Part shown: positions 1 through 9,619 of the stretch, piece after piece
How positions within the stretch are numbered: the stretch's first letter is position 1
How the letters are laid out: each line of letters starts with the position of its first letter
Program-made: the position numbers and the translations under genes
Notes under the pieces: model-generated
What the model was told of the DNA's origin: nothing
Database searches by the model: none
Seen by the model: only the letters and a program-made list of their open reading frames with translations
Assembly: GCA_032716605.1 (NCBI GenBank)
Contig: CM064480.1
Coordinates: 40,930,748 to 40,994,747 of the forward strand
From: Paralithodes platypus
Lineage: Eukaryota > Arthropoda > Malacostraca > Decapoda > Lithodidae
Direction: 5' to 3'
DNA: 64,000 bases

Positions 1-1323
1 TCATTCAAGATTGAGTTTCTAGCGAAAGTTTGAGCGAAGAGTTCAGCTTTGTCAGATGAAAAAGTAATGGTTGTGGGGAGGGAAGGCCGAGGAAGAAAAA
101 TTGTTGGAGAGGTTTTTGGCTAGATGCCAGAAAGCTTGGGAAGAGCTAGAGTTGGATAGTTCAGTGCATTTATTATTGATGAAAGAGTGTTTGGCAAGTC
201 GAAGAACAGATTTGGCTTGATTCCGGGCAGAAACATAGGAAGAATGAGATTCTTGAGTTTTAAGGTGTCGGTACCGTTTGAATGCTTCCTGCTTATTGCG
301 GACAGCAGTAGAACAAGCGTGAGTAAACCAAGATTTATTTGCATTAGTCTGAGAGGAAGAAGATGAAATGTATGCCTCCATGCTCGATAGGTTTACCTCG
401 GTAATACATTCAGCACTCTCCAAGGGTCCCCGGCCACGGAAACAAAAATAATTCCATGGGAAATCAAAGAAGTACTGCCGGAGAGCCTCCCAGTCAGCAG
501 CGCCAAAGTGCCACAAGCGCCGCCGGCTGGGAGGATCGGGTGGCCATACTGGAGAGATAGGAGAGGTGACAAAGATAAGTTTATGATCGGAGGAGCCCAA
601 AGGAGAGAAAAGTTTGACAGTATAAGAAGAAGGGTTAGAGGCTAGAAACAAGTCAAGAATGTTGGGCCGATCTCCGAACCAATCCGTGATATGTGTGGCT
701 TGCTGAACTAACTGCTCTAGGTCATTTAGGATATAAAAGACGTAGGCTTGTTCACTAGGTTGGTCAGTAGTATGAGAGGAGAGCCATTGACAGTGGTAAA
801 CATTGAAATCTCCTAAGATGGAGATTTCTGAGAAAGTAGAAATGCATAGAATGTGTTCCACTTTAGAGTTTAGATAGTCAAAGTATTTGGGAAAGTCAGT
901 AGAGTTAGGGGAAAGATAGACAGCACAGAAATATTTAGTATGAGAATGATAGGATAGTTTGAGCCATAAAGTTGAAAATTCAGAGGAGTCGAAATTGGGA
1001 ACACGAGAGCAAGTGAGTTTGTTTTGCACGTATGCACAACATCCGCCTTTGACTTTGAAACTAGGATAGAGAAAGTAGGAGGATACAGAGAAGGGGCTGC
1101 TGGCAGTTGCTTCAGACACCTGCATTTTAGTGAGGAAAAGAAGATCAGGTTTGTAGGAGGAGAGATGGTGTTCAACAGAGGGAAAATTAGAGGAAAGGCC
1201 GCGAATGTTGCAAATGCTAATAGTAAGAGTAACAGGCCAAGGTCCAGACAATTTTGAGGGGTCGTCAGGGGAAGGTCGGGCAGGTGTGAGGCATTTATGG
1301 TCCCCCCCCCCCCCCCCACCCAC
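1..1323 (-). pseudogene. Non-LTR retrotransposon ORF2, endonuclease half (frameshifted, runs off left edge)
   Basis: The 423-codon minus-strand frame (1323 to 52) is an apurinic/apyrimidinic-type endonuclease of a jockey-like LINE. The fold begins near residue 36 ([10 protein letters not shown]); the metal/catalytic motifs GDFN (residues 171-174) and SDHK (245-248) are present. Residues 65-66 read T-K where this family normally has T-E, so one metal-binding glutamate appears lost. After residue ~300 comes the usual linker towards the reverse transcriptase. The frame stops at 52, but a one-base shift continues as [10 protein letters not shown] to position 1, so the gene extends beyond the window with a single indel near 52-60. 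The N-terminus starts in a poly-C tract and is uncertain. A decayed or mis-sequenced transposon copy; clade assignment is inference. Confidence 0.8.
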
Positions 1324-1390
1324 CCTGGGGACTCCGAGGCTGGGCTATGGTTCATCATGTTTTTTTTTATTTTTTTTTTTATATGTAAAA
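1299..1390. repeat. Poly-C and T-rich tracts next to the LINE start
   Basis: A run of about 15 C (1301-1315) followed by a T-rich stretch (1360-1381). Low-complexity sequence at the 5' side of the minus-strand LINE. Confidence 0.7.
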
Positions 1391-1639
1391 AGGAAGTGTG
1401 GTGTGCATGTTTGGTGTAGTGAAGTGGATAGGAAGAGGAGGTGTTTGTAAGAGGAGGCTGGATTACTCTCAGTGTAAGTGAGACACAAAGGAAATTAGTA
1501 AGAGAAGCCAAGCAATTGAAACAGGAGTTCCAACGACCCCTTATCAAATTTCTATAACCTCTCCTGGGTCGATTAGTGTCTACAATCTCCCCCAGGTTGT
1601 GATTACAATAATACGCCTGTCCTGCGGGGGGAGAAGAGG

Positions 1640-2205
1640 GACTGGTGGAGAGGGGAGGATCCTTGGGGGAGGGGGGGGGAGGGGTTCCAGGGGGTTGGCT
1701 GGTGTGGGCAAAACCATATTTTTTACCTAAAACCATAACTAGTTTGGTGAAAATCCGCTAACGGTGTAGGAGGAGTTTCAAGACAGACGGACAACAACGA
1801 CGACAAACATTTTGGCCGGTGGTGCCCCACTTTACCGGGGGGGGGGGGGGGGGGATGATACGTACTGAAACACCAATCTTGCGGGGGATTGGTGGAGAGG
1901 GGGGGATCCTTGGTAGGGGTGGAGGGTGTTGGTGGTGAGGGGGGGGGGGGGGGGGGGTGTGCGGTCCCAGGGTTTGGGGGGGCAAAACCATATTTTTTAC
2001 CTAAAACCATAATTATTGCACAAATTCAACAAGTATATTTTGTCTGACCGTCGCATTTCCCCACCAAATATTTGTGTGAAGTTTGGTTAAAATTCATCCA
2101 ACGGTCTAGGAGGAGTTACGGGACAGATGGACAACGACGATGACGACAGACATTTTGGCCGGTGGTATCCCACTATACGGGAGGGGGGGGGGGGGGGGGG
2201 GGATA
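1640..2205. repeat. Repeated module with long G tracts (two or three diverged copies)
   Basis: The phrase AAAACCATATTTTTTACC occurs at about 1711 and 1985. Each is followed by a related block (GTAGGAGGAGTT, then CATTTTGGCCGGTGGT, then CCCACT) at about 1768-1840 and 2108-2178, and each block ends in a run of 15-22 G (1839-1855, 1938-1957, 2181-2202). It is an interspersed repeat duplicated in tandem with G-homopolymer ends; no coding frame is convincing. Confidence 0.65.
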
Positions 2206-2940
2206 CCACTTTGCTTACGCTGAGTAGATTAAGTAATCACAGCCCTTGGAAAAGCAAATATATTATTCTAAGGCTTGATTGATATCGGTAACTTCAATGG
2301 TGACCAAAACACTTGGAAATTACAGTAAGAAAAAATGAAATAGGCATTTCTGGTAAATATATCAAATACTTGATGTGTCAAATATCTACCGTGTATATTG
2401 AGTTACTATTATAATATGTTGCTTATTATCAATTGTAATAATTTACCGTTTGGACTTCAACATAAATATAGGTTGTGTTTCTCTTTTGACTGCTCGTCAT
2501 AACATAGGATAGCATATTACTATCATTTTGCCGAAACGATATATTTTCCTACTCATAAAACTGCCATATGATTTTGGAATTTGAACCGGACTTGCAACAG
2601 TAACGCAAACCAGGTCGTGTCCTGTCTCTATGATGTCTTTATTGATTACATCTCTAGAATTCAGAACAAAATCCTTAACACACATTACAGAAGTTTTTAT
2701 ATACTTAAGTATTGCTCACTTGCATAAGTTGAATAATGTTTTCATTAACAAAGAAAAATAAGATGAGTTGGTGAAGGCAATCCAGGATTATTTAACTTGA
2801 CTGTGCTTGTCTATGTACTGTACTTTAATGTTCTATGATAGTTACAAACCCATCTCTTAACAACAATATTAATAATGATAAGACCTTTTACCGTTCCCAT
2901 TACATGACAGAACGGACAGCAATTATGATATATTTACTTA
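2206..2940. other. Unassigned AT-rich stretch
   Basis: No ORF with recognisable composition, RNA gene or repeat boundary seen. A 62-codon minus-strand frame at 2497-2685 has no recognisable motif and I do not call it. Confidence 0.5.
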
Positions 2941-2942
2941 TA

Positions 2943-2980
<38 letters not shown>

Positions 2981-2981
2981 G
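2941..2981. repeat. (TAC)n microsatellite
   Basis: About 13 uninterrupted ACT/TAC units. Confidence 0.95.
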
Positions 2982-3039
2982 TCTACATTATGATATATTT
3001 AGTTGTCCACAATTTTAGGAGCCAGGACAGATTACGAGA

Positions 3040-3490
3040 GATTGGTAGCTTTAGGGAGTGATTGGAATTTCTGGCTTGAACTTAAATTACTCTGAGCAGT
3101 TAAATGAGTCCAAGTGGTCGAATTGGGACTAGCAGGCAAAATTGGCTAAGACTGTGAGTTTGGCTGAGTGGTCACATGGGGTCAAACTAATTTGAGCCGA
3201 GTATTCAAAGTGGGGCGAGCTGTGGAATTGGAGTGAAGAATTAAAATTGAGTCAAATGATCGAATGGCTTAATTTGACAGAACGTTCAAAATCGACCAAA
3301 TTGGGCAAACCAGTAGAATTGGATTGAGCTGTTGAATTGGTCTAGAACACAATATTGCCGAACAGTATAATAGGCCAGAGCTTTTGAATTGGCCCGAGAG
3401 TTTGGAAAGACTAAGAGATCAAATTGGGATGAGCTGTTGAATTAGGTAGAAAGAGAATGAGTTCACGTGGTCGAATCGGAAGCATCACCA
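3040..3490. repeat. Degenerate minisatellite (about 20-27 bp units)
   Basis: Variants of the phrases 'GAATTGG', 'TGAGCTGTTGAATT' and 'TCAAATTGGG' recur roughly every 20-27 bp across about 450 bp, for example at 3118, 3221, 3316, 3335, 3395 and 3430. Units are strongly diverged, so the array is old. No coding frame survives. Confidence 0.55.
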
Positions 3491-3644
3491 ACCCTTCTTC
3501 TTCTCTCTCCCTCAAGTAACCCTCTGCTAGGATCTTTGTTGACTCTTACCTGAGATCTCTGCTGATCCGGTGCAACAAGAAGAATCAAAGGAGTGAGCAG
3601 AGCTGCCAAATATCTTCCACTCTCTTACAAGACGGAAGTAATAT

Positions 3645-3740
3645 TGCACACATTCAAATATATACTCATTCACACATTCACATATATACTCATTCACACA
3701 CATTCACATATATACTCATTCACACACATTCACATATAAA
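3645..3740. repeat. Short tandem repeat, about 27-bp unit
   Basis: Three to four units of the pattern CACATTCACATATATACTCA in direct order. Confidence 0.85.
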
Positions 3741-3889
3741 CGAGCACCCATAACATATAATCACATAGGGACATACAAACTCTTTCTCTCATTTTAGCTT
3801 CATAATGAATACTTTACGCAACCATGGCTTCAAGATAAAGCTGAAGAAGTTTACACCATTCTAGGTCAGCTAAAGATATGATGGATGGA

Positions 3890-4235
3890 GATTACTATGG
3901 GTTTCAGAGACCGTGTGGCATCGTTTTTCGGGAATAACTTATTTAACAAACAGTTGGATCAGTATGATATTTTGCAAGAGATTTTTCCACACCGTCTCCT
4001 AATTTTCGTCAATATTGTGCATTACCAAAAGTGGAGAATAAGCCACTTGTCCCTTAGTCATGAGGTTAAAGTCACACCTGAATGACTAGGAAACGGACAG
4101 GGCTACCGTGGCCCACGTACCTGTGCAAACCACCAAACCATTATTGCTCCTCCATCATACACGGTCGTTATCAGCCACGACCCAACCCTATTATCGCCTT
4201 TACAATCATGTTATGTCACTATCATTTAAAAATAA
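3890..4235 (+). repeat. Interspersed repeat, left inverted copy
   Basis: About 340 bp that recur in opposite orientation at 17047-17400 with high similarity; shared landmarks include GGATCAGTATGATATTTTGC, CATTACCAAAAGTGGAGAAT and CACACCTGAATGACTAGGAA. The two copies lie just outside the two ends of the CR1-like element and point in opposite directions. A short frame running through both (CKPPNH.CSS) is not a known protein. Confidence 0.8.
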
Positions 4236-4476
4236 AAAATAAATATTACATAATATTTAAGAACATAAGAACATAAGAAAATGGGAGTCTGCAGAAAGCC
4301 GATTGGCCTAAGCAAGGCAGATCCCTGTCCCACACAACCCCAATTCAATTACAAAGCCCAATTATAGGCTTCACACTCTAATACCCTGAGGATCATCATA
4401 CCAAAACGGTTAGAGATTAACCCAGGATTATGGAGGTCTGCAGAGCGCTGATTGGCCCAAACCGGCTGATCCCCCT

Positions 4477-7002
4477 TCACACCCAACCCTTCTCGTCCAT
4501 ATGCTTATCCAATTTTTTCTTAAAGCTCCCTATCGTTCTTGATCCCACTATATCACTTGGTAGCCTATTCCACCCATCTACAACTCTGTTACCAAACCAA
4601 TATTTGCCTATATCTTTTCTGAAACGAAATTTATCTAATTTGAAACCATTGGTACGAGTTCTTTCGCTATCACTGAGCTTTAGTACATTTGTCATGTCCC
4701 CTTTGTTAATCCCACTAACCCACTTGAACACCTCTATCATATCCCCTCTAACTCTGCGTCTCTCTAACGAATGTAAACCTAATTTCTTCAACCTTTCTTC
4801 ATACGGAAAATTTCTAATATTATGGATAATTTTTGTCATTCTACGCTGAATTCTCTCCAATGAATCTATGTCCATTCTGTAATAAGGACACCAAAATTGG
4901 ACAGCATAATCCATATGGGGTCTCACTAATGACAAGTAAAGTTTTAAGATAACATCAGCAGTTCTGTTACTCACACTCCTAGAGATGAACCCGAGAATCC
5001 TGTTTGCCTTATTACGAACGCTTATACACTGTTTTCTAGGCTTCAAATCATTGCTAACAAACACACCTAGATCTTTCTCGCAGTCTGAATTTTCTAATTC
5101 TAAATTAGCTAGTTTATATTTAACATTTGTTTGCATCTTCCCTATCTTTAATACCTTGCATTTGTCAATGTTAAACTTCATCTGCCAATTTACTGACCAT
5201 TCATGTAAGGTATCTAGATCCCTTTGGAGGCACTCTATATCGCTATCTGAATCAATTGATCTCCCCATTTTAGTATCGTCTGCGAATTTACTTATCCTAC
5301 TAGTTATACCTAAATCTAGGTCATTTATGTATATAAGAAACAACAGGGGACCTAATACCGATCCCTGGGGGACACCACTTTTGACTGCTCCCCACTCTGA
5401 CTTGGTACCATTTATGCTGACTCTCTGTTTCCTACCAATTAGCCATGACCTAATCCATCCCAACAACGACCCTCCTATTCCATGTGCCTCAACCTTTCTC
5501 ATCAATCTCTCATGAGGGACTCTGTCGAAAGCTTTACTGAAATCTAAATATATAATATCATATGACTTGTCACTATCTACTGCTTCATATACCTCTGAGA
5601 AAAAGCTAAGCAAATTAGTAAGGCAAGAACGTCCCTGAGTGAATCCATGCTGAGAAGAATTTATTAAGTTAAATTTTACTAAGTGGCTTCTAATTTTCCT
5701 AGCAATAATGGACTCTAGCAACTTTCCTATGATTGATGTGAGACTAATGGGACGGTAATTGGATGCTATCGATTTATCACCTTTTTTGAAGATCGGAACT
5801 ACATTTGCAAGCTTCCAAGCTTCTGGAACTAAACCTGTTTCTAATGACTTGTTAAATATAAATGCTAATGGACTACTTAACTCATCTCTGCATTCTTTTA
5901 ATACTCTAGCATATACCTCGTCAGGACCAGGCGATTTTTGAGGTTTCAGTCTGTCAATTTCCTTAAGCACATCATTTCTACTTATACTAACTGTACTTAA
6001 CATATTTTCTAGACTATCACTATATACCATATTGACTTCTGGAATCTGTGCCAAATTTTCATTAGTGAAAACGGAAAGAAACTGACTATTTAATGTACTG
6101 CACATTTCTAAATCATTTTCTGTTATTTCTCCTATTGAAGTTTTTAGGGGGCCTATTACATCTCTAACTTTAGATTTATATAGTTGGTAAAAAGCTTTAG
6201 GGTTATTTTTTGAGTCGCTGGCTATCCTTATTTCATAATTTATTTTTGCTTTCCTGATTTCCTTTTTGACCTGTCTTGATAGAGTCTGATAGTATATATG
6301 TAAATGATTTTCACCTTTCTTTATTTTTCGATATATTCCTTTCTTTTTTCCTATAAGATCTATTAGCTTATTAGTCATCCATTTTGGTTGGTTCTGCGTC
6401 GATCTAAATCTTCTTTTAGGGATATATTTATTTTGAGCATTGTGGAGTGAAGCAATAAACTGGTTATATGTAGGTGGCAAGTTTAACTCTGGCATATCCT
6501 GACTTAATTGCTTAACAATAGGGTCCACCCTTAAGCCTCTTCTTAGCCCACCATAATCGGCTTTTCTGAAATCTGGGATAAGTGTCGTATTCTCTTTAGC
6601 ATTCCCTGTCCATTGTATATTAAAATAAATAGATTTATGATCGCTATTTCCTAGGTGGTCACCAATCTCTACATTATTTATCATATGTTCATTGTTACTG
6701 AAAACTAAATCAAGAATATTAATACCTCTAGTCGGCGTATCTATGAATTGAAATAAAAAACTATCTTGTACTACCTCAATAAACTCTACTGAATCGGAGT
6801 CGCCTAATTGGTGCTGCCAATCAATGTTCGGAAAATTAAAATCCCCCATAATGCACACATTGCTAAACCTTGATGCTATTTTAATTTCCTCCCATAACGA
6901 TTTTCCGCCATTTCTACTCATATTAGGCGGTCTATATATAACTCCAATAACTATGGTCTCACTACCTTCGTTAACCTCTACCCAAAACACTTTCATTATC
7001 AT
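4477..7002 (-). CDS. CR1-like ORF2: endonuclease (C-terminal part) and reverse transcriptase
   Basis: This 841-codon frame carries the second half of the AP endonuclease (GDFNFPNIDW near residue 54, SDHK near 145) and a complete LINE reverse transcriptase. RT landmarks are YLDFSKAFDRVPH (~residue 480), SGVPQGSVLGPLL (~545) and the catalytic FADD box (~576), followed by a thumb and C-terminal domain with RPHMDYAVQFW. The enzyme would nick target DNA and prime cDNA synthesis at the nick. The true start is upstream: the preceding frame (6971-7355) holds the first half of the endonuclease and overlaps this one after a one-base shift near 6985-7000. Apart from that the RT is intact, so the copy is fairly young. 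The M at 7002 is therefore not the natural start. Confidence 0.9.
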   Translation of the reverse strand: MIMKVFWVEVNEGSETIVIGVIYRPPNMSRNGGKSLWEEIKIASRFSNVCIMGDFNFPNIDWQHQLGDSDSVEFIEVVQDSFLFQFIDTPTRGINILDLVFSNNEHMINNVEIGDHLGNSDHKSIYFNIQWTGNAKENTTLIPDFRKADYGGLRRGLRVDPIVKQLSQDMPELNLPPTYNQFIASLHNAQNKYIPKRRFRSTQNQPKWMTNKLIDLIGKKKGIYRKIKKGENHLHIYYQTLSRQVKKEIRKAKINYEIRIASDSKNNPKAFYQLYKSKVRDVIGPLKTSIGEITENDLEMCSTLNSQFLSVFTNENLAQIPEVNMVYSDSLENMLSTVSISRNDVLKEIDRLKPQKSPGPDEVYARVLKECRDELSSPLAFIFNKSLETGLVPEAWKLANVVPIFKKGDKSIASNYRPISLTSIIGKLLESIIARKIRSHLVKFNLINSSQHGFTQGRSCLTNLLSFFSEVYEAVDSDKSYDIIYLDFSKAFDRVPHERLMRKVEAHGIGGSLLGWIRSWLIGRKQRVSINGTKSEWGAVKSGVPQGSVLGPLLFLIYINDLDLGITSRISKFADDTKMGRSIDSDSDIECLQRDLDTLHEWSVNWQMKFNIDKCKVLKIGKMQTNVKYKLANLELENSDCEKDLGVFVSNDLKPRKQCISVRNKANRILGFISRSVSNRTADVILKLYLSLVRPHMDYAVQFWCPYYRMDIDSLERIQRRMTKIIHNIRNFPYEERLKKLGLHSLERRRVRGDMIEVFKWVSGINKGDMTNVLKLSDSERTRTNGFKLDKFRFRKDIGKYWFGNRVVDGWNRLPSDIVGSRTIGSFKKKLDKHMDEKGWV

Positions 7003-7355
7003 TATTTAGTCTAATACCTGATTTAATACAGCTTTTTAATGTACTCCTGACAAACACTGCTATACCCCCGCCCCTCCTACTTGTTCGGTCATATTTAAAC
7101 AAACTATATCCTGGAATATCAAATTCTGCTAAAAAATGCCTAGATTCTGTATTAATCCACGTTTCAGTTAGCGCTATTATGTCTATATTTTCTGTGCTAA
7201 CGAGTGCTCTAAGTTCGTTCATTTTGTTACATAAACTCCTACAATTTGTATAATATACCCTCAACCTATTACTTTTATTTGCAACTAATTTTCTATTGTG
7301 TTTAGCTAACTTATTATTTCCTGTTGAACTACTAGCTCTAGACGGAAATTCTACT
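6971..7355 (-). CDS. CR1-like ORF2: N-terminal endonuclease part, separated by a frameshift
   Basis: Minus-strand frame reading YYTNCRSLCNKMNELRALV, then LTETW, the conserved metal-binding glutamate box of AP endonucleases. The frame is open right up to the Gypsy insertion at 7355 and continues beyond it at 16803. It shifts out of register with the RT frame near 6990 (NDNESV in one frame, MKVFWVE in the other). Together the pieces make a near full-length ORF2. Confidence 0.8.
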
Positions 7356-9215
7356 TGTTACGACCTGGCACTCGGGTACACAAGGGCTCTCAATCAGGAC
7401 TCGAATACGGCTCGCTGCCACAACGGAAACACACGATCCCAACCCCTGAGTACTGCCAGCCGAACAAAAAACACCAATACCCTCCAGAGTTCAATCTGCT
7501 ATAACGGGGTATACAAGAACTCGGTACTAGTGTTCAAGAACAGACTAATAAAGAGACAGGAATTCTCTAGTCTGGTCAACAATCAAACAAAGAAGTAAGA
7601 AACAACAACACCAAAGAATAGTGTTGGCCGAAGCCGAAGTAATCCACCCTTGACTAAGAACTTAAGAAGTCCTCCACCCTCTACTTCGGATCGGCACTAT
7701 TACGTTACGTTAATTAATAGTCCTTAAGCATCGAGCAAGGAATCTTCTGAAAAAAGTTAGATGCTTCTCGGATGCTCGTAAGAAGTACGTATCGGATTTT
7801 GAACAGTAATTCAATAAGAAAAACACTGGCAATTAAATACTATTAAAGGTTTAAATTGGCATAAGAATAATTAAAAGAATATGCAATAGTAAATGGCAAA
7901 CATTAAAAAGAAGTACTCCGCAAATGCAACGGCAATAGCCTACTCGGATTGTGCTCGTGGGCCACTAATCACTAAAGTAGCCAAGCTTGCAACACATGAA
8001 ATCAATAGTGCATAAACAATATCATACATAAGGAAAGCTTCAATACTATTCTGTATCTACTAATCGAGTAAAGTCTAGCTGGGGTACTGTGGGCAAAAGG
8101 TAGCAGTGACTGAGCAAAAACGGCTCGTAGCCTAGCGAAGTCCTCACAACTGTTTAAAGTATTACGTTAACACTAACAAGTGCACTTTGAGAAATCCAGA
8201 TCCCTTGTATCTGGTTTTCTCCCGGCTCCTTGACAAAGTAAAAACAAGCTGTTAATAAAATACAGGGTGGTTAGGCTCTTGCCCTCACGCACTGTAAATT
8301 ATTAACTCAACACAGTCAGCCGCGAAGACAACCTAGGCTTCACTGAACCGAAACGAGTATGCAGGTTTATCGCTTAACCACTGCATCAAACAACAACTCG
8401 TAACACAGAAAAGCCTTACCCCAGTCTAGCATTACCTAGACTAGCAGAAACCAGGAATAATAATAATAACACACAGGGAAATGCATAGACAAGTGCAACA
8501 AACATAAATCAATCCTATTCTAAGTTAACCCTTCCAAAATAGGCTATCTAATAGGCAAATATCTCGTGAGAACTCAAGCGATAATACGTTGGCTGACTAG
8601 CTCTGCACCAACGGGACCATGGAAGTTAAAAAGGGTAGGGAAAAGAGGAGATAAGAATGTAAGGTAGTAGAGAAAGTTCACATCAGTCAGAAGAATATAT
8701 ATAGTTAGCAAGGGAAATGAGAAGTCGCTCTGCCTAATGAGTTCTGATCAAAAAATGGCTAGACTTCCCTTTTTATACTCGGCCCTCTAGTGAGCCCAAC
8801 GTGAACTACTAAGGACCGCCCACTGACAATCATTACGTAATTTCTCTCTCTCCTCTGGGATAGACAAAGGCTTTCCTAGCACTGAGGGGAGGGGGGAGGG
8901 GGGGGGGAGTGCTAGTGAGTTAGGCCCACCTCCCGCATGGCGCACCCACTGACCCCCAACTGTGGCTGCCGCTTCTCCCATCATTACAAATAAGTTTTAC
9001 ACACAATACTTATAACTAATGATATAAAATAGAACTCGTTGACTCAGATGAAAACAAAATACATATTCATATTACTTATAGTACAACGGCTCACATGAAC
9101 TAAGTTAGGAAACTCTACATAGACTACAGCCAAAGTTCCTGCCCTGACGATCCTAGCGAGAGTGGGGCATGACTAGGCGTTCTGTACAGCATGCTCACAC
9201 TGGACATGCGTCACA
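7356..9215 (-). repeat. Gypsy LTR, left copy (3' LTR of the element)
   Basis: 1860 bp beginning TGTTACGACC and ending GCGTCACA on the plus strand. It matches the right copy base for base wherever I compared them; the one difference seen is a G run (10 here, 11 in the other copy) near 8898-8907. The LTR is unusually long. Short ORFs inside it (100 codons at both LTR starts) are identical simply because the LTRs are. Confidence 0.95.
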
Positions 9216-9226
9216 CCTCCCCCAAG
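9216..9226 (-). other. Polypurine tract of the Gypsy element
   Basis: On the element strand TCTTGGGGGAGG sits directly before the 3' LTR start (TGTGACGC). This is the expected place and composition of the plus-strand primer. Confidence 0.7.
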
Positions 9227-9619
9227 ATTTTACTTGCTCAACCCTGAGCTAAAATCTGACAAACACAGAACCCCATCAAGCCCCTCACACCCAGCGACCC
9301 AGCGACCGCATGGCACTAAAACAAAGCTGAGTTTATCACCAAAACGCATCTTATTATTAACCAAAAATTCACATTTTATAACTCCTCCCAACAATAGCAA
9401 AAAGACACAATATCATGCTCCCAGAGCGAGCTTACAGCAGCTCAGCCGTTTGATAGTTTGTGGACTACTCAAACTCTATAGGCTATGACAAACTTATACG
9501 ATTACCTATATCAAAAGAAAGAGTTTTTTATATGATTTTTATATTTTAATATGTTTTTCCCGGCTGCACTATAAGGGCAGCCTATTTTCCTCCACTCAAA
9601 CCCACACACCTGTGATAGC
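9227..9619. other. Gypsy 3' untranslated region
   Basis: About 390 bp between the ORF stop and the polypurine tract; AT-rich with no convincing frame. Confidence 0.6.

Larger units (their letters stand above)
4240..7355 (-). mobile_element. CR1-like non-LTR retrotransposon copy 1, 3' part
   Basis: Minus-strand LINE containing the endonuclease and reverse transcriptase below. The 3' end lies at about 4258-4280, where two to three copies of an 8-bp motif (AACATAAG on the plus strand, CTTATGTT on the element strand) form the tail. Terminal 8-bp repeats are typical of CR1 elements. The 5' part continues at 16803-17035, on the other side of the nested Gypsy element: joining 7355 to 16807 restores an open frame. 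Confidence 0.8.

Noticed and set aside
870..2010. Overlapping Pro-rich ORFs starting MVLGKKYGFA at 1736 and 2010
   Set aside because: Produced by the C/G homopolymers of a duplicated repeat; the shared start merely reflects the repeat.
4985..5515. Plus-strand 176-codon ORF, nearly identical at 19915-20445
   Set aside because: Antisense shadow of the CR1-like RT. It is conserved between the two places only because both are copies of the same LINE.
7296..7598. 100-codon ORF present twice (also 14882-15184)
   Set aside because: It lies mainly in the Gypsy LTR and is duplicated because LTRs are duplicated. It does not look like protein.
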